Positions 53,500 through 61,551 of a DNA stretch of 64,000 bases are shown in pieces; the stretch's first letter is position 1, and each line of letters opens with the position of its first letter. The position numbers and the translations under genes are program-made. The DNA is from Burkholderia ambifaria AMMD (GTDB lineage: Bacteria; Pseudomonadota; Gammaproteobacteria; Burkholderiales; Burkholderiaceae). Where the stretch lies: assembly GCF_000203915.1 (NCBI RefSeq), contig NC_008391.1, positions 620,001-684,000 of the forward strand, read 5' to 3'. Below the pieces are notes generated by a model. It had not been told where the DNA came from, searched no databases, and worked only from the letters and a program-made list of their open reading frames with translations.

Positions 53500-54111
53500 A
53501 TGAAAATTCGCGAATCCGCTTTGGCCGTACTCGTCGCGGCCGTGCCGCTGCTTGCCGCGGCGAATCCCTCGACCGGCGCGACGCTCCCGAAGCCAACCGT
53601 CGACGTGCGTGCATGGCCGCGCATGACGTCGCCGAAATTCGGCTGCTATGTCGAAACGGCGTTCGGCTACCGTGACAGGCACTTCAATTGCACGCTGAAG
53701 AAGTACCGGAACACCGGCGACGCGTGCAGGAACACGAAGGCGTACTACGAAGGCCCTGCGTTCCCCGATCGGCTCGCGACCAGCGTGCATCCGCTCGCGA
53801 CGAAGGTCGACCTGGACTGGGAGCATGGCGACCTGCAAATGGTCACCGTCACGCTGAAGGGGACGTGGAACGAAGCGGACGTGCGCAATGCGTTCGGGCT
53901 ACCGCGTGCCGAGGGGCGCAAGCTGACCGAAGCAGAGTTGCGGACACAGCCGGACAACCTGATGGACACGAGCGTCCAGTATCCGTCGAGCCCGCTCGAT
54001 GAAAGCCTGGCGAAGCGCCCGAGCAACCCCGCGCGCGGCACGACGGCCGTGATGCTCTACGGATTCGACCACATGGGCGCCGGCGACGGCGACTGCGGGG
54101 GAGGCGAGTAA
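53500..54111 (+). CDS. Secreted or periplasmic hypothetical protein
   Basis: A 203-residue protein with a signal peptide (MKIRESALAVLVAAVPLLAA). Two Cys occur in the central part (YVETAFGYRDRHFNC and GDACRNT) and a Gly/Asp/Cys tail ends the chain (GAGDGDCGGGE). The body mixes strands and loops (LDWEHGDLQMVTVTLKGTW). No enzymatic motif or recognised family is visible. It is divergent from the IclR gene and stands alone before the murA paralogue. Confidence 0.65.
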   Translation: MKIRESALAVLVAAVPLLAAANPSTGATLPKPTVDVRAWPRMTSPKFGCYVETAFGYRDRHFNCTLKKYRNTGDACRNTKAYYEGPAFPDRLATSVHPLATKVDLDWEHGDLQMVTVTLKGTWNEADVRNAFGLPRAEGRKLTEAELRTQPDNLMDTSVQYPSSPLDESLAKRPSNPARGTTAVMLYGFDHMGAGDGDCGGGE

Positions 54112-54196
54112 CGCAGGAGGGGCGGCCGGGGGTGCCTCCGACCGAATGCGGGGTGCGGTACGGCGCTCGCATGACGCGCGCCGTACCGTCAGGGTG

Positions 54197-55498
54197 TTAC
54201 TCGCTACTCGTCCACTCGACGTTCGCGCCGACCGAACGCAGGTTTTCGACGAAGTGCGGGTGCGCGCGGCGGATCGGCAGCGCGTTCATGATTTCCGAGC
54301 GGCCTTCGATGCTCGCGGCCACCATCAGCAGCGCGATCGCGACGCGGATGATGTACGGGCTCTCGACGCGCGCCGGTGTCAGTTGCAGCCCGCCGAACGT
54401 GATCAGCCGGTGCGGATCCGACAGCAGCACGTGCGCGCCGAACTTCGACAGTTCGCCGGACCAGCCGAGCGCGCCGTCGTAGACCTTGTTCCAGAACATC
54501 GCGCTGCCTTCCGCGCGCACGCCGAGCGCGATGAAGATCGGCAGCAGGTCGACCGGCACGTACGGCCACGGCGCGGCTTCGACCTTGGTCAGGATGTTCT
54601 GCGTGAACGGCCGGCGCACGCGCAGCGGGCCGTCGCGTTCCGCGCGGGACCACCCGTCGCGGTGCGTGACGGTCACGCCGAACTTCGCGAACGTGCGGTC
54701 GATCAGCGGGAAATGCTCCGGCGACGAATTGCGCACGGTGATGTCGCCGCCCGTGATCGCGCCGAGCGCGAGGAACGTCGCGATTTCGTGGAAATCCTCG
54801 GCGAAGCGGAATTCGCCGCCGCCGAGCTTGCCGCCGCCCGTCACGCACAGACGCGACGTGCCGATGCCCTCGATCGAAACGCCGATCATCGCGAGGAACT
54901 GGCAGAACTCCTGCACGTGCGGCTCGGACGCCGCATTCATCAGCGTCGACGTGCCGCTCGCTGCGGTCGCGCACAGCGCGAAGTTTTCGGTGGTGGTGAC
55001 CGACGCGTAGTCGAACCAGTGATGGTTGGCCGTCAGCGGGCCGTCGGCACGGACGATCAGCGAATCGGGCGTGCGCTCGATATGCGCGCCGAAGCGCTCG
55101 AACACCTCGACGTGCGGATCGATCTCGCGCACGCCGAGCGTGCAGCCTTTCACGTCGTTCTCGAGGCGCGCGACGCCGAAGCGCGCGAGCAGCGGCGGAA
55201 TCAGCATGATCGACGAGCGCATCGCCTCGGGCAGGCGGTGAACGGCCGGGTCGAACGTCGTGTTGCGATGGTGGAGCTCGAGGATGCCCGTCGTGAAATC
55301 GACCGACACGTCGCTGCCGAGCGTGCGGAAGATGTCGAGGATCTTGCGCACGTCGGTGATGTCCGGCACGCCGACGAGGCGCAGCGGCTGATCGGTCAAC
55401 AGGCTCGCGCACAGAATCGGCAGGACGGCGTTCTTGTTCGCGGATGGCTGGATGTCCCCGCGCAGCGGAGTGCCGCCGTGGACGATGAGATTCGACAT
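54197..55498 (-). CDS. UDP-N-acetylglucosamine 1-carboxyvinyltransferase paralogue (MurA-like)
   Basis: A 433-residue enolpyruvyl transferase with the inside-out barrel fold. The conserved Lys and Asn are in SANKNAV (Lys22) and the catalytic loop Cys is present at 119 in VKGCTLG, followed by REIDPHVEVFERFGA. Length and motifs match MurA, which transfers enolpyruvate from PEP to UDP-GlcNAc. Burkholderia genomes carry the essential murA with the cell-wall genes, so this copy next to catabolic genes is probably a second enzyme or a specialised relative; that is inference. The ATG at 55498 begins the family pattern MSNLIVHGG. Confidence 0.85.
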   Translation of the reverse strand: MSNLIVHGGTPLRGDIQPSANKNAVLPILCASLLTDQPLRLVGVPDITDVRKILDIFRTLGSDVSVDFTTGILELHHRNTTFDPAVHRLPEAMRSSIMLIPPLLARFGVARLENDVKGCTLGVREIDPHVEVFERFGAHIERTPDSLIVRADGPLTANHHWFDYASVTTTENFALCATAASGTSTLMNAASEPHVQEFCQFLAMIGVSIEGIGTSRLCVTGGGKLGGGEFRFAEDFHEIATFLALGAITGGDITVRNSSPEHFPLIDRTFAKFGVTVTHRDGWSRAERDGPLRVRRPFTQNILTKVEAAPWPYVPVDLLPIFIALGVRAEGSAMFWNKVYDGALGWSGELSKFGAHVLLSDPHRLITFGGLQLTPARVESPYIIRVAIALLMVAASIEGRSEIMNALPIRRAHPHFVENLRSVGANVEWTSSE

Positions 55499-55708
55499 GA
55501 TATGGGGGCGTATCGGTGACTGACGTAGGCCCATATGATGCCATTGGTCGGCACGCGGCGTGGAATGTTCAGCGGCGAAAAGGGGCTTCTGCGTGCGGGA
55601 TTGACCGTGTTTGACGTTGGGCGGGCGCGGATTGCGCCCGACTGCCGGCAGACGGAAGCCGGTGCGAAATGGCCGGCCGCGTAGCGGGCCGGCCATGCGG
55701 TCATTGCG

Positions 55709-57016
55709 TCACTGCGCCGCCCGCATCCGCGCGGCGACCACCAGCGAGATCAGGCAGCCCACCGCGAGATAAGCGGCGACGAAGTGCCACGAACCGCCGG
55801 CCATGCTGACCAGCGCCACTGCGATGAACGGCGTGAACCCGCCGCCGACCACACTCGCGAACTGATAGCCGACGCCCGCGCCGCTGTAGCGGTATTCCGC
55901 GCCGAACAGCTCGGTGAAGAGCGGCTGCTGGACGCTCACGACCATGTCGTGCGCGGCATTGGCCAACAGGATCGAGAACACGACGATCCACGCGATCGAA
56001 CGCGACTCCAGCGCGACGAAGAACGGCACTGCCGACACGAGGCCGATCACCGCGCCGATCAGGTAGATGCGGCGCAGGCCGAAGCGGTCGGCGAGCCAGG
56101 CGAAGCACGGGATCGTCACGCAGCTCACCGCGCCGACCAGCAGGCCGATGTTCAGGAACAGGTCGCGCGACAGGCCCAGGTTCGACGTCGAATAGCTGAG
56201 CGCGAATGCCGTGACGATATACATCGTGAACAGCTCGGCGAGCCGCAGCGCGACGATCAGCAGGAACGCCTTCGGATGGCGCGTCAGCGCTTCGAGCACC
56301 GGCAGGCGCAGCTTGCGGTTGCCGTGCTCCACCTTCTCGACGAACTCCTGCGACTCGTCCATGCTCTTGCGGACCCACAGCCCGATCAGCACCAGCACGA
56401 TGCTGAACACGAACGGCAGGCGCCAACCCCACGACTTGAACGCGGCCTCGCCGAGCGTATGGCTCAGGATCGACACGATTCCCGTCGCCAGCACGAGCCC
56501 GACGCCATAGCCGACCTGCACGCCGCTGCTGTAGAACGCCTTCTTCTGCTTCGGCGCGCTCTCGACGGCCATCAACGCCGCGCCGCCCCATTCGCCGCCC
56601 ACCGCGAAGCCCTGGATCGCACGCATCAGCACCAGCAGCACGGGCGCCCACCAGCCGATCGTTGCGAAACCCGGCAGCAGGCCGATCGCGACGGTCGACA
56701 GCCCCATCAGCATCACGGTCAGCACGAGCATCCGCTTGCGGCCGAGGCGGTCGCCGAAATGGCCGAACACGACTCCGCCGAGCGGACGGAACAGGAAGCC
56801 GACGCCGAAGGTCGCGAACGCCGCGAGCGTGCCCATGGTCGGGCTGATCTTCGGGAAGAATTCCGAATTGAATACGAGCGCGGCGACGATCCCGTACAGC
56901 AGGAAGTCGTACCAGTCGACGACGGCGCCGACAAAGCTGCCGATCGCGGCCTTGCGGGCCTGGCTGCGCGCGCGGGCGCCGGCGGCGGCGTCGAGGGTAT
57001 CGAAGGTGGGTGTCAT
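55709..57016 (-). CDS. MHS-family metabolite:H+ symporter
   Basis: A 435-residue major facilitator transporter of the metabolite:H+ symporter (MHS) family. It opens ARKAAIGSFVGAVVDWYDFLLYG, typical of the family, has GHFGDRLGRKRMLV between helices 2 and 3, and RAIQGFAVGGEWGG. Twelve helices are visible. Relatives carry shikimate, ketoglutarate, proline or aromatic acids. It is divergent from the HPPD-family gene across a 355-bp gap holding PcaR-like sites, so an aromatic or oxo-acid substrate feeding that dioxygenase is likely. The true substrate is not known. Confidence 0.87.
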   Translation of the reverse strand: MTPTFDTLDAAAGARARSQARKAAIGSFVGAVVDWYDFLLYGIVAALVFNSEFFPKISPTMGTLAAFATFGVGFLFRPLGGVVFGHFGDRLGRKRMLVLTVMLMGLSTVAIGLLPGFATIGWWAPVLLVLMRAIQGFAVGGEWGGAALMAVESAPKQKKAFYSSGVQVGYGVGLVLATGIVSILSHTLGEAAFKSWGWRLPFVFSIVLVLIGLWVRKSMDESQEFVEKVEHGNRKLRLPVLEALTRHPKAFLLIVALRLAELFTMYIVTAFALSYSTSNLGLSRDLFLNIGLLVGAVSCVTIPCFAWLADRFGLRRIYLIGAVIGLVSAVPFFVALESRSIAWIVVFSILLANAAHDMVVSVQQPLFTELFGAEYRYSGAGVGYQFASVVGGGFTPFIAVALVSMAGGSWHFVAAYLAVGCLISLVVAARMRAAQ

Positions 57017-57144
57017 GCGAAGTCTCCTGGCACGGCGCATCGTGGAATCGTGGCGGTGCCGCGTCCGATGCTGCACTAAGTCGATAGGGTGAGCGGAGAA
57101 TAGGGTGCGCGCGCCGTCACGGCAATTAGCCGATCGGTCAAAGT

Positions 57145-57159
57145 GCGCGATTATCGTTC
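57145..57159. promoter_or_regulatory. PcaR-like operator, first copy GCGCGATTATCGTTC
   Basis: Matches GTGCGATTATCGAAC at 12 of 15 positions, in the same orientation as the second copy and 21 bp (two helical turns) before it. Confidence 0.6.
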
Positions 57160-57165
57160 TATTCT

Positions 57166-57180
57166 GTGCGATTATCGAAC
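57166..57180. promoter_or_regulatory. PcaR operator GTGCGATTATCGAAC (reverse complement GTTCGATAATCGCAC)
   Basis: The reverse complement, GTTCGATAATCGCAC, is the published core of PcaR binding in Pseudomonas, as I recall it. It lies between the divergent transporter and dioxygenase genes, with an IclR regulator of the same subfamily 4 kb away. Confidence 0.7.
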
Positions 57181-57371
57181 GCTTTTCGGGTTTGCACTAA
57201 GCGAGGTACCGATATCCCGTTCGGCCAGGGTGTGCCGCCGTGAACGAACTGGTTAAAATCTGGACCATTAAAACCTCGCCCGGATCGGGCGGCTGTCCGG
57301 CCCTCGCATCGGCCGGGCGTGCCGCGCGCGCCGGGCGTCATCCCCATCGACTGCATGCCCCGGAGACTGGA

Positions 57372-58499
57372 ATGCCCGGCACTTCCCACCCCCTGTCCAG
57401 CGATACGCCGCCCGTCGCGGATCCGGCCGCCAATCCGCTCGGGATGGCCGGGCTCGAATTCGTCGAGTTCGCGGCGCCGGTGCCGGACGCGCTCGCGCAA
57501 CGCTTCGAGCAACTCGGGTTCAAGGCGATCGCGCGCCATGTGAGCAAGAACGTCACGCTGTACCGGCAAGGGCAGATGCAATTCCTGATCAACGCCGAGC
57601 CCGAATCGTTCGCGGCGCGCTATGCGGAGGAATACGGGATGGGCGTCTGCGCGATCGGGCTGCGCGTGGCGAGCGCGCGGCGCGCGTTCGAGCGGGCGAT
57701 CGAACTGGGCGCGTGGGCGTTCGAGGGCGAGCGGATTGGAGTCGGCGAGCTGAAGATTCCCGCGATCCAGGGCATCGGCGATTCGCACCTCTATTTCGTC
57801 GACCGCTGGCGCGGGCGGGACGGCCAGCGCGGCGGCGTCGGCGACATCTCGATCTTCGACATCGATTTCCGGCCGATCGACATCGCGACCGCCCATACCG
57901 ATCACGATTGCGTGGGCACGGGCCTGAAGCAAGTCGACCACTTCACGCAGACGGTCGGCGCGGGGCGCATGCGCGAATGGCTCGACTTCTACCATGACCT
58001 GCTGCACTTCCGCGAAATCCATGAAATCGATGCGCACTGGCATGTATCGGAAGAATCGCGCGTGATGGTGTCGCCGTGCGGCGCGGTGCGGATTCCCGTG
58101 TACGAGGAGGGCACGCGGCGCACCGAGCTGATGCACGCGTATCTGCCGGACCATCCCGGCGAAGGCGTCCAGCACGTTGCGCTGTCGACCGACGACATCC
58201 TGGCGAGCGTCGATGCGCTGCGCGCGAACGGCGTCGAATTCATCGAGCCGCCGGCGCGCTATTACGACGAAGTCGATGCGCGGCTGCCCGGGCACGGCGT
58301 GGATCTCGATGCGCTGCGCCGCCGCGCGGTGCTGGTCGACGGCGAAATCGGCAGCGATGGCGTGCCGCGGCTGTTCTTCCAGACCTTCGTCAAGCGCCGG
58401 CCCGGCGAGATATTCTTCGAGATCGTGCAGCGGAAAGGGCACCACGGATTCGGGGAAGGGAACCTCGCGGCGCTGGCCCGCGCCCGCGACGCGGGCTGA
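57372..58499 (+). CDS. hpd: 4-hydroxyphenylpyruvate dioxygenase family protein
   Basis: A 375-residue vicinal-oxygen-chelate enzyme with two tandem domains. The Fe(II) ligands are present as QVDHFTQ, GVQHVALSTDD and FFEIVQRKG, and the N-terminus NPLGMAGLEFVEFAAP matches HPPD well. CCGGAGACTGG precedes the ATG. It would convert 4-hydroxyphenylpyruvate to homogentisate. Two substrate-pocket positions look altered compared with Pseudomonas HPPD: IPVYEEG where IPLNEE is usual, and TELMHAYL where the Gln lies in QIEEFL. A related substrate cannot be excluded. It is divergent from the MHS transporter and probably controlled by the IclR regulator. The stop codon lies inside a tandem octamer repeat. 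Confidence 0.82.
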   Translation: MPGTSHPLSSDTPPVADPAANPLGMAGLEFVEFAAPVPDALAQRFEQLGFKAIARHVSKNVTLYRQGQMQFLINAEPESFAARYAEEYGMGVCAIGLRVASARRAFERAIELGAWAFEGERIGVGELKIPAIQGIGDSHLYFVDRWRGRDGQRGGVGDISIFDIDFRPIDIATAHTDHDCVGTGLKQVDHFTQTVGAGRMREWLDFYHDLLHFREIHEIDAHWHVSEESRVMVSPCGAVRIPVYEEGTRRTELMHAYLPDHPGEGVQHVALSTDDILASVDALRANGVEFIEPPARYYDEVDARLPGHGVDLDALRRRAVLVDGEIGSDGVPRLFFQTFVKRRPGEIFFEIVQRKGHHGFGEGNLAALARARDAG

Positions 58500-58541
58500 A
58501 CGGCTGAACGGCTGAACGGCTGAACGGCTGAACGGCTGAAC
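58494..58541 (+). repeat. Six perfect copies of GGCTGAAC, starting across the hpd stop codon
   Basis: The octamer repeats six times without change. The first copy contains the hpd stop codon (TGA at 58497-58499), so slippage would not lengthen the protein. Each later copy provides further in-phase or out-of-phase TGA codons. Confidence 0.9.
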
Positions 58542-58679
58542 GGCCGAGTGGCGTGTCGATAGCCGCGATCGCGGGGTCAGCCGCGGCTCGACCTCAAACC
58601 CCCACCGCCGACACGTGGTTCGGCTCCGCGTCGTCCAGGTGGACGACCTGCCAACGTAGCGCAGCCGCGCGTACACCGC

Positions 58680-60014
58680 CTAGTCAGCCGCTCCGAGCTT
58701 GCGCGCCTGGCGGCGCATCCCGTCGAAGATCGCATCGGCCACGTCTGCCGGGAAGTCCGCGGGAATGCGCGACGCGACGTCGGCGATCGCCGGTTCGGTG
58801 CGGGCGGCCACGGCAGCCATCGCCGCGCGGACCTCGTCTTCGGTCAGACCGACACGCGCGCCTTGCGCGATCCAGTGGCGCGGCTGGATGTCGGCGATCA
58901 CGTAATGGCGATTCTTCCCGCACACGGCCATTGCCAGCCGCGCGCGTCGCGGCGGCAGCTGGTTGCGTCGCGTGCCGATGATCGGATGCGCGGACAGCAC
59001 GTCGTACAGCGGCGTGCTCCGATACGTATTGCCCGGCAGGTGCGCGATGCTGAAATTCTTCGCGTGGCCGTCGATGGCCGCGAGTACCCAGAACACGAGC
59101 TGCGTGACGAAGAAGTTGTTCCGGTCCTGCGCGGCCTCGGCGGAATTCGCGAGGATGCCCATGATCGTCGCGATGCCCGGGCCGCCGTCGGATTCGTATT
59201 TCGCGCCCGACGGCGTGCCGGTCGCCTGGCACATGTCCTCCTGCGGCAGCCGCAGGATCCACGTGCCGTCGCGCGACGGCCGGCGGTCGAAGCGCTCGAC
59301 GATCAGCGCCTTCTGGTCGTCGAACCGGCCGATGTCGCACGCGGCCACCGGCAGCCCGTATGCGGCGACGATCTTCGAGCACAGCCATTCGTTCTCGACC
59401 GACGTGCGCATGTCGGCCTGCATGTTCCCGACGCGCCCCAGCGGCAGCTTGAAGATATGCGTGGTGGGCGTGCTGCCCGCCGGCAGCAGCCAGCGGTTGC
59501 GGTGGCGCAGCAGCGCGGTCTTTTCCTGCGCGCCGGCGATCGACAGACGCAATTCGCCGTCCGGTTCCGCGTGGCCGGGCAGCGGCGCGGCGGTCGCGTG
59601 GCGCAGCACGTCGGCGACGGCTGCGTCGTCGAGCGCGGTGCCGTCGATCGCCTGCAGGTCGACCGGCGTCTCGTCGGGCGGCAGCAACTGCAGCGCACCG
59701 ACGCAATCGCGGCCGATCGACGCGAGCAGTTCGAACGGCGCGGTCGACCCGAGCCGGTAGCGCTGCGCGATGCGGCGGCGGATCGGCTGGCTGTCCGGCA
59801 GCAGATTGTCGAAGTAATCGGCGACGATCGCGCCCTGGTGCGGCTGGTTGCCGGGTGTGAACGGCAGCGACAGCGACAGCGGACGCCCCTGCGGATCGTC
59901 GATCCACGCCGGCAGGTAGACGAGGCGCTCGACGCCGCGCCGGACTTCCCAGTATCCGACCGGGATGCCGTTCATCCACAGGTCGAGGCGGTCGTGGCGG
60001 GGGCGGCGGGCCAT
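58680..60014 (-). CDS. hipA: HipA-family serine/threonine kinase toxin
   Basis: A 444-residue kinase. An N-terminal HipA-N1 region (LDLWMNGIPVGYWEV, LPFTPGNQPHQGAIVADYFDNLLPDS in parts) precedes the kinase body with AGAQEKTALL and the catalytic segment VLAAIDGHAKNFSI, which has the Asp and Asn of HipA. The DDQKALIVERFDR strand is typical too. HipA phosphorylates glutamyl-tRNA synthetase and induces growth arrest; HipB neutralises it. ATG 60014 has GGAGG ten bases ahead; a GTG at 60020 would overlap the hipB stop. It follows hipB directly on the same strand, so the two form a toxin-antitoxin operon. Confidence 0.9.
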   Translation of the reverse strand: MARRPRHDRLDLWMNGIPVGYWEVRRGVERLVYLPAWIDDPQGRPLSLSLPFTPGNQPHQGAIVADYFDNLLPDSQPIRRRIAQRYRLGSTAPFELLASIGRDCVGALQLLPPDETPVDLQAIDGTALDDAAVADVLRHATAAPLPGHAEPDGELRLSIAGAQEKTALLRHRNRWLLPAGSTPTTHIFKLPLGRVGNMQADMRTSVENEWLCSKIVAAYGLPVAACDIGRFDDQKALIVERFDRRPSRDGTWILRLPQEDMCQATGTPSGAKYESDGGPGIATIMGILANSAEAAQDRNNFFVTQLVFWVLAAIDGHAKNFSIAHLPGNTYRSTPLYDVLSAHPIIGTRRNQLPPRRARLAMAVCGKNRHYVIADIQPRHWIAQGARVGLTEDEVRAAMAAVAARTEPAIADVASRIPADFPADVADAIFDGMRRQARKLGAAD

Positions 60015-60016
60015 CG

Positions 60017-60454
60017 TCACCAGTCCTCCCGCTTGGGGTTCCGGGGCTTACCGGGTGTCGCCGCGGCAGGCCGTTTCCGCGCGGCGGCGGAGGGAGCCTT
60101 CGCGGCGGCCGGCGGGCGGACTGGGGTATCGGATGAGGCGGCCGAGCCGGCCGAACCTGACTTGCGACCGCGCACGGCCGCAGCACGCCTGGACACAGGC
60201 CCGGGCGCGGCGACGTCCGGCGCCGCTGCGTCGTCCGGCGTGCCCGGATCCAGCGTCAGGCGCACCCCGAGCACGTTCAGCACCTTGAAAAACCGTTCGA
60301 TGCTGACCGCGGACGGATTGGCTTCGAGCTGCGCGTACGACTGCTGCGTGACACCGAGGCGGGCGGCGAGCTGCGCCTGCGTGAACCCCGCCGACTTCCG
60401 GAAGCCGACGAGGATCGGGCGCAACTGGCTCAAGGTCTGGACAGGGAATGCCAT
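60017..60454 (-). CDS. hipB: HipB-family antitoxin with a long basic C-terminal tail
   Basis: A 145-residue DNA-binding protein. The Xre helix-turn-helix (about 8-65) reads RPILVGFRKSAGFTQAQLAARLGVTQQSYAQLE and then FFKVLNVLGVRLTL, given in parts. Unlike E. coli HipB (~88 residues), it continues for about 75 residues of Ala, Pro, Lys and Arg with no predictable fold. The tail could bind nucleic acid or serve as a protease target that controls antitoxin stability. ATG 60454 is the natural domain start. Inverted repeats just upstream are likely operators for autoregulation. Confidence 0.83.
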   Translation of the reverse strand: MAFPVQTLSQLRPILVGFRKSAGFTQAQLAARLGVTQQSYAQLEANPSAVSIERFFKVLNVLGVRLTLDPGTPDDAAAPDVAAPGPVSRRAAAVRGRKSGSAGSAASSDTPVRPPAAAKAPSAAARKRPAAATPGKPRNPKREDW

Positions 60455-60471
60455 GGGCTCTCCGCGATATG

Positions 60472-60487
60472 ACAGGCGATCGCTTGT
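60472..60487. promoter_or_regulatory. Near-perfect palindrome ACAGGCGATCGCTTGT
   Basis: A 16-bp dyad with one asymmetric pair, 18 bp before the hipB start codon. It is a candidate HipB operator. Confidence 0.5.
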
Positions 60488-60494
60488 AATCGAA

Positions 60495-60545
60495 AAATAC
60501 AGTCTATGGTATGTATCGTCAAAATACAAACCCGAGACTGTATTT
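60495..60545. promoter_or_regulatory. Ten-bp inverted repeat AAATACAGTC ... GACTGTATTT
   Basis: A perfect 10-bp dyad with a 31-base spacer and a further AATACA half between the arms, in the hipB promoter region. Likely bound by two HipB dimers. Confidence 0.6.
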
Positions 60546-60560
60546 CAGAAAAACAAACAA

Positions 60561-60857
60561 TAGCCTGTCAGGCGGAAACTCACGGATCGATGCAACGCCG
60601 AGCGACGCGTAGGACGGATGCTCGGTCGCGCAGTCGACAACCGGATACAGCAGCAGCAGCAGCTGGTGCGCGATCGCGATGCCCGAGCCGCGCAACTGCA
60701 GCGCGGCGACCGCGGCCAGATTGCCGCCCGCGCTGTCGCCGGCCACGGCGATCGCGCCGGTGCGCGCACCGAGATCGCGTGCATTGACGGCCGCCCAGCG
60801 CACCGCGTCGCACGCGTTTCGTACGCCATCGATGGCGGGTTCCGAATGCTTCAGCTC
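60561..60857 (-). pseudogene. Internal fragment of an alpha/beta hydrolase (esterase/lipase)
   Basis: About 100 codons keep the nucleophile motif VAGDSAGGNLAAVAAL and the following YPVVDC strand of hormone-sensitive-lipase-type esterases. Both ends are missing: no oxyanion HGGG before it and no Asp/His after it. It lies between hipB and a truncated CDF gene and marks a deletion junction. Confidence 0.7.
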
Positions 60858-60885
60858 ATCGCCCGGGAAGAGACGACGAACCTCG

Positions 60886-61551
60886 TCACGACCCGCGCGT
60901 CGAACGGTTCGCCCACGCCGCCAATGCCGGCCATTGCGCGCCACCGCGCCGGATGAACCCGGCGCCCGTCCGAATCACGATCGCGCCGATCGCAAGCGCG
61001 GCGAGGTCGTCGAGACGGCCGAGGCCGACCCACGCCGCGCACATCGCCAGCGCCGCCAGCAACGCGGACAGCGCGTCGGTGCGCACATGCCAGCCGCTCG
61101 CCTCGAGCAGCGCAGAGCCGGTTTCGCGCGCCTTGCGCAGCATCCAGCGCGACAGCGCGGCCTTGCCGCTCAGCGTGAACACGACGAGCGCGAGCGTCAG
61201 CGCGCCGGGCTGCACGACCGGCGGCGCATCGAACCGGTTTGCCGCGTGCCAGATCATCTGCACACCTGTGGCGACGAGCAGCGCGCCGAGGCCTGCCAGC
61301 GCGAGCGGTTCGTAGGTCGGGCGCCGCTCGGGTGGCAGCCGCGCGTCGAGCCGGCATGCGACGAGGATCAGCGCGTCGGCCGCGAGATCGATCGCAGCAT
61401 GCGCGACGTCCGCGAGCAGGCCAGACGAATGCGCGGACCACGCCGCGACCGCTTCGGCCGCGAGCAGCAGCAGGTTGATCGCGAGACTGGCGGCGAGGGC
61501 GCGGGAGGTGGCCGCATAAACGTGGGGCGTGGCGCGCGAGGTGCGCTGCAT
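60886..61551 (-). CDS. Truncated cation diffusion facilitator (CDF) transporter
   Basis: A 221-residue frame covering the membrane part of a CDF metal exporter. Metal-site motifs are present: LADVAHAAIDLAAD (HxxxD) in helix 2 and GWHVRTDALSAL (HxxxD) in helix 5. The C-terminal cytoplasmic domain (normally ~90 residues or more) is missing; after RTGAGFIRRGGAQWPAL the frame runs into ANRSTRGS and stops. The esterase fragment begins just beyond. So the gene is probably a 3' deletion, inactive or folding only partly. Confidence 0.7.
   Translation of the reverse strand: MQRTSRATPHVYAATSRALAASLAINLLLLAAEAVAAWSAHSSGLLADVAHAAIDLAADALILVACRLDARLPPERRPTYEPLALAGLGALLVATGVQMIWHAANRFDAPPVVQPGALTLALVVFTLSGKAALSRWMLRKARETGSALLEASGWHVRTDALSALLAALAMCAAWVGLGRLDDLAALAIGAIVIRTGAGFIRRGGAQWPALAAWANRSTRGS

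Larger units (their letters stand above)
57017..57371. other. Divergent promoter region of transporter and dioxygenase
   Basis: The gap contains two PcaR-like sites 21 bp apart (listed separately). A frame from 57240 is in phase with the dioxygenase but its product there is not HPPD-like, so it is treated as leader. No other gene is seen. Confidence 0.55.
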
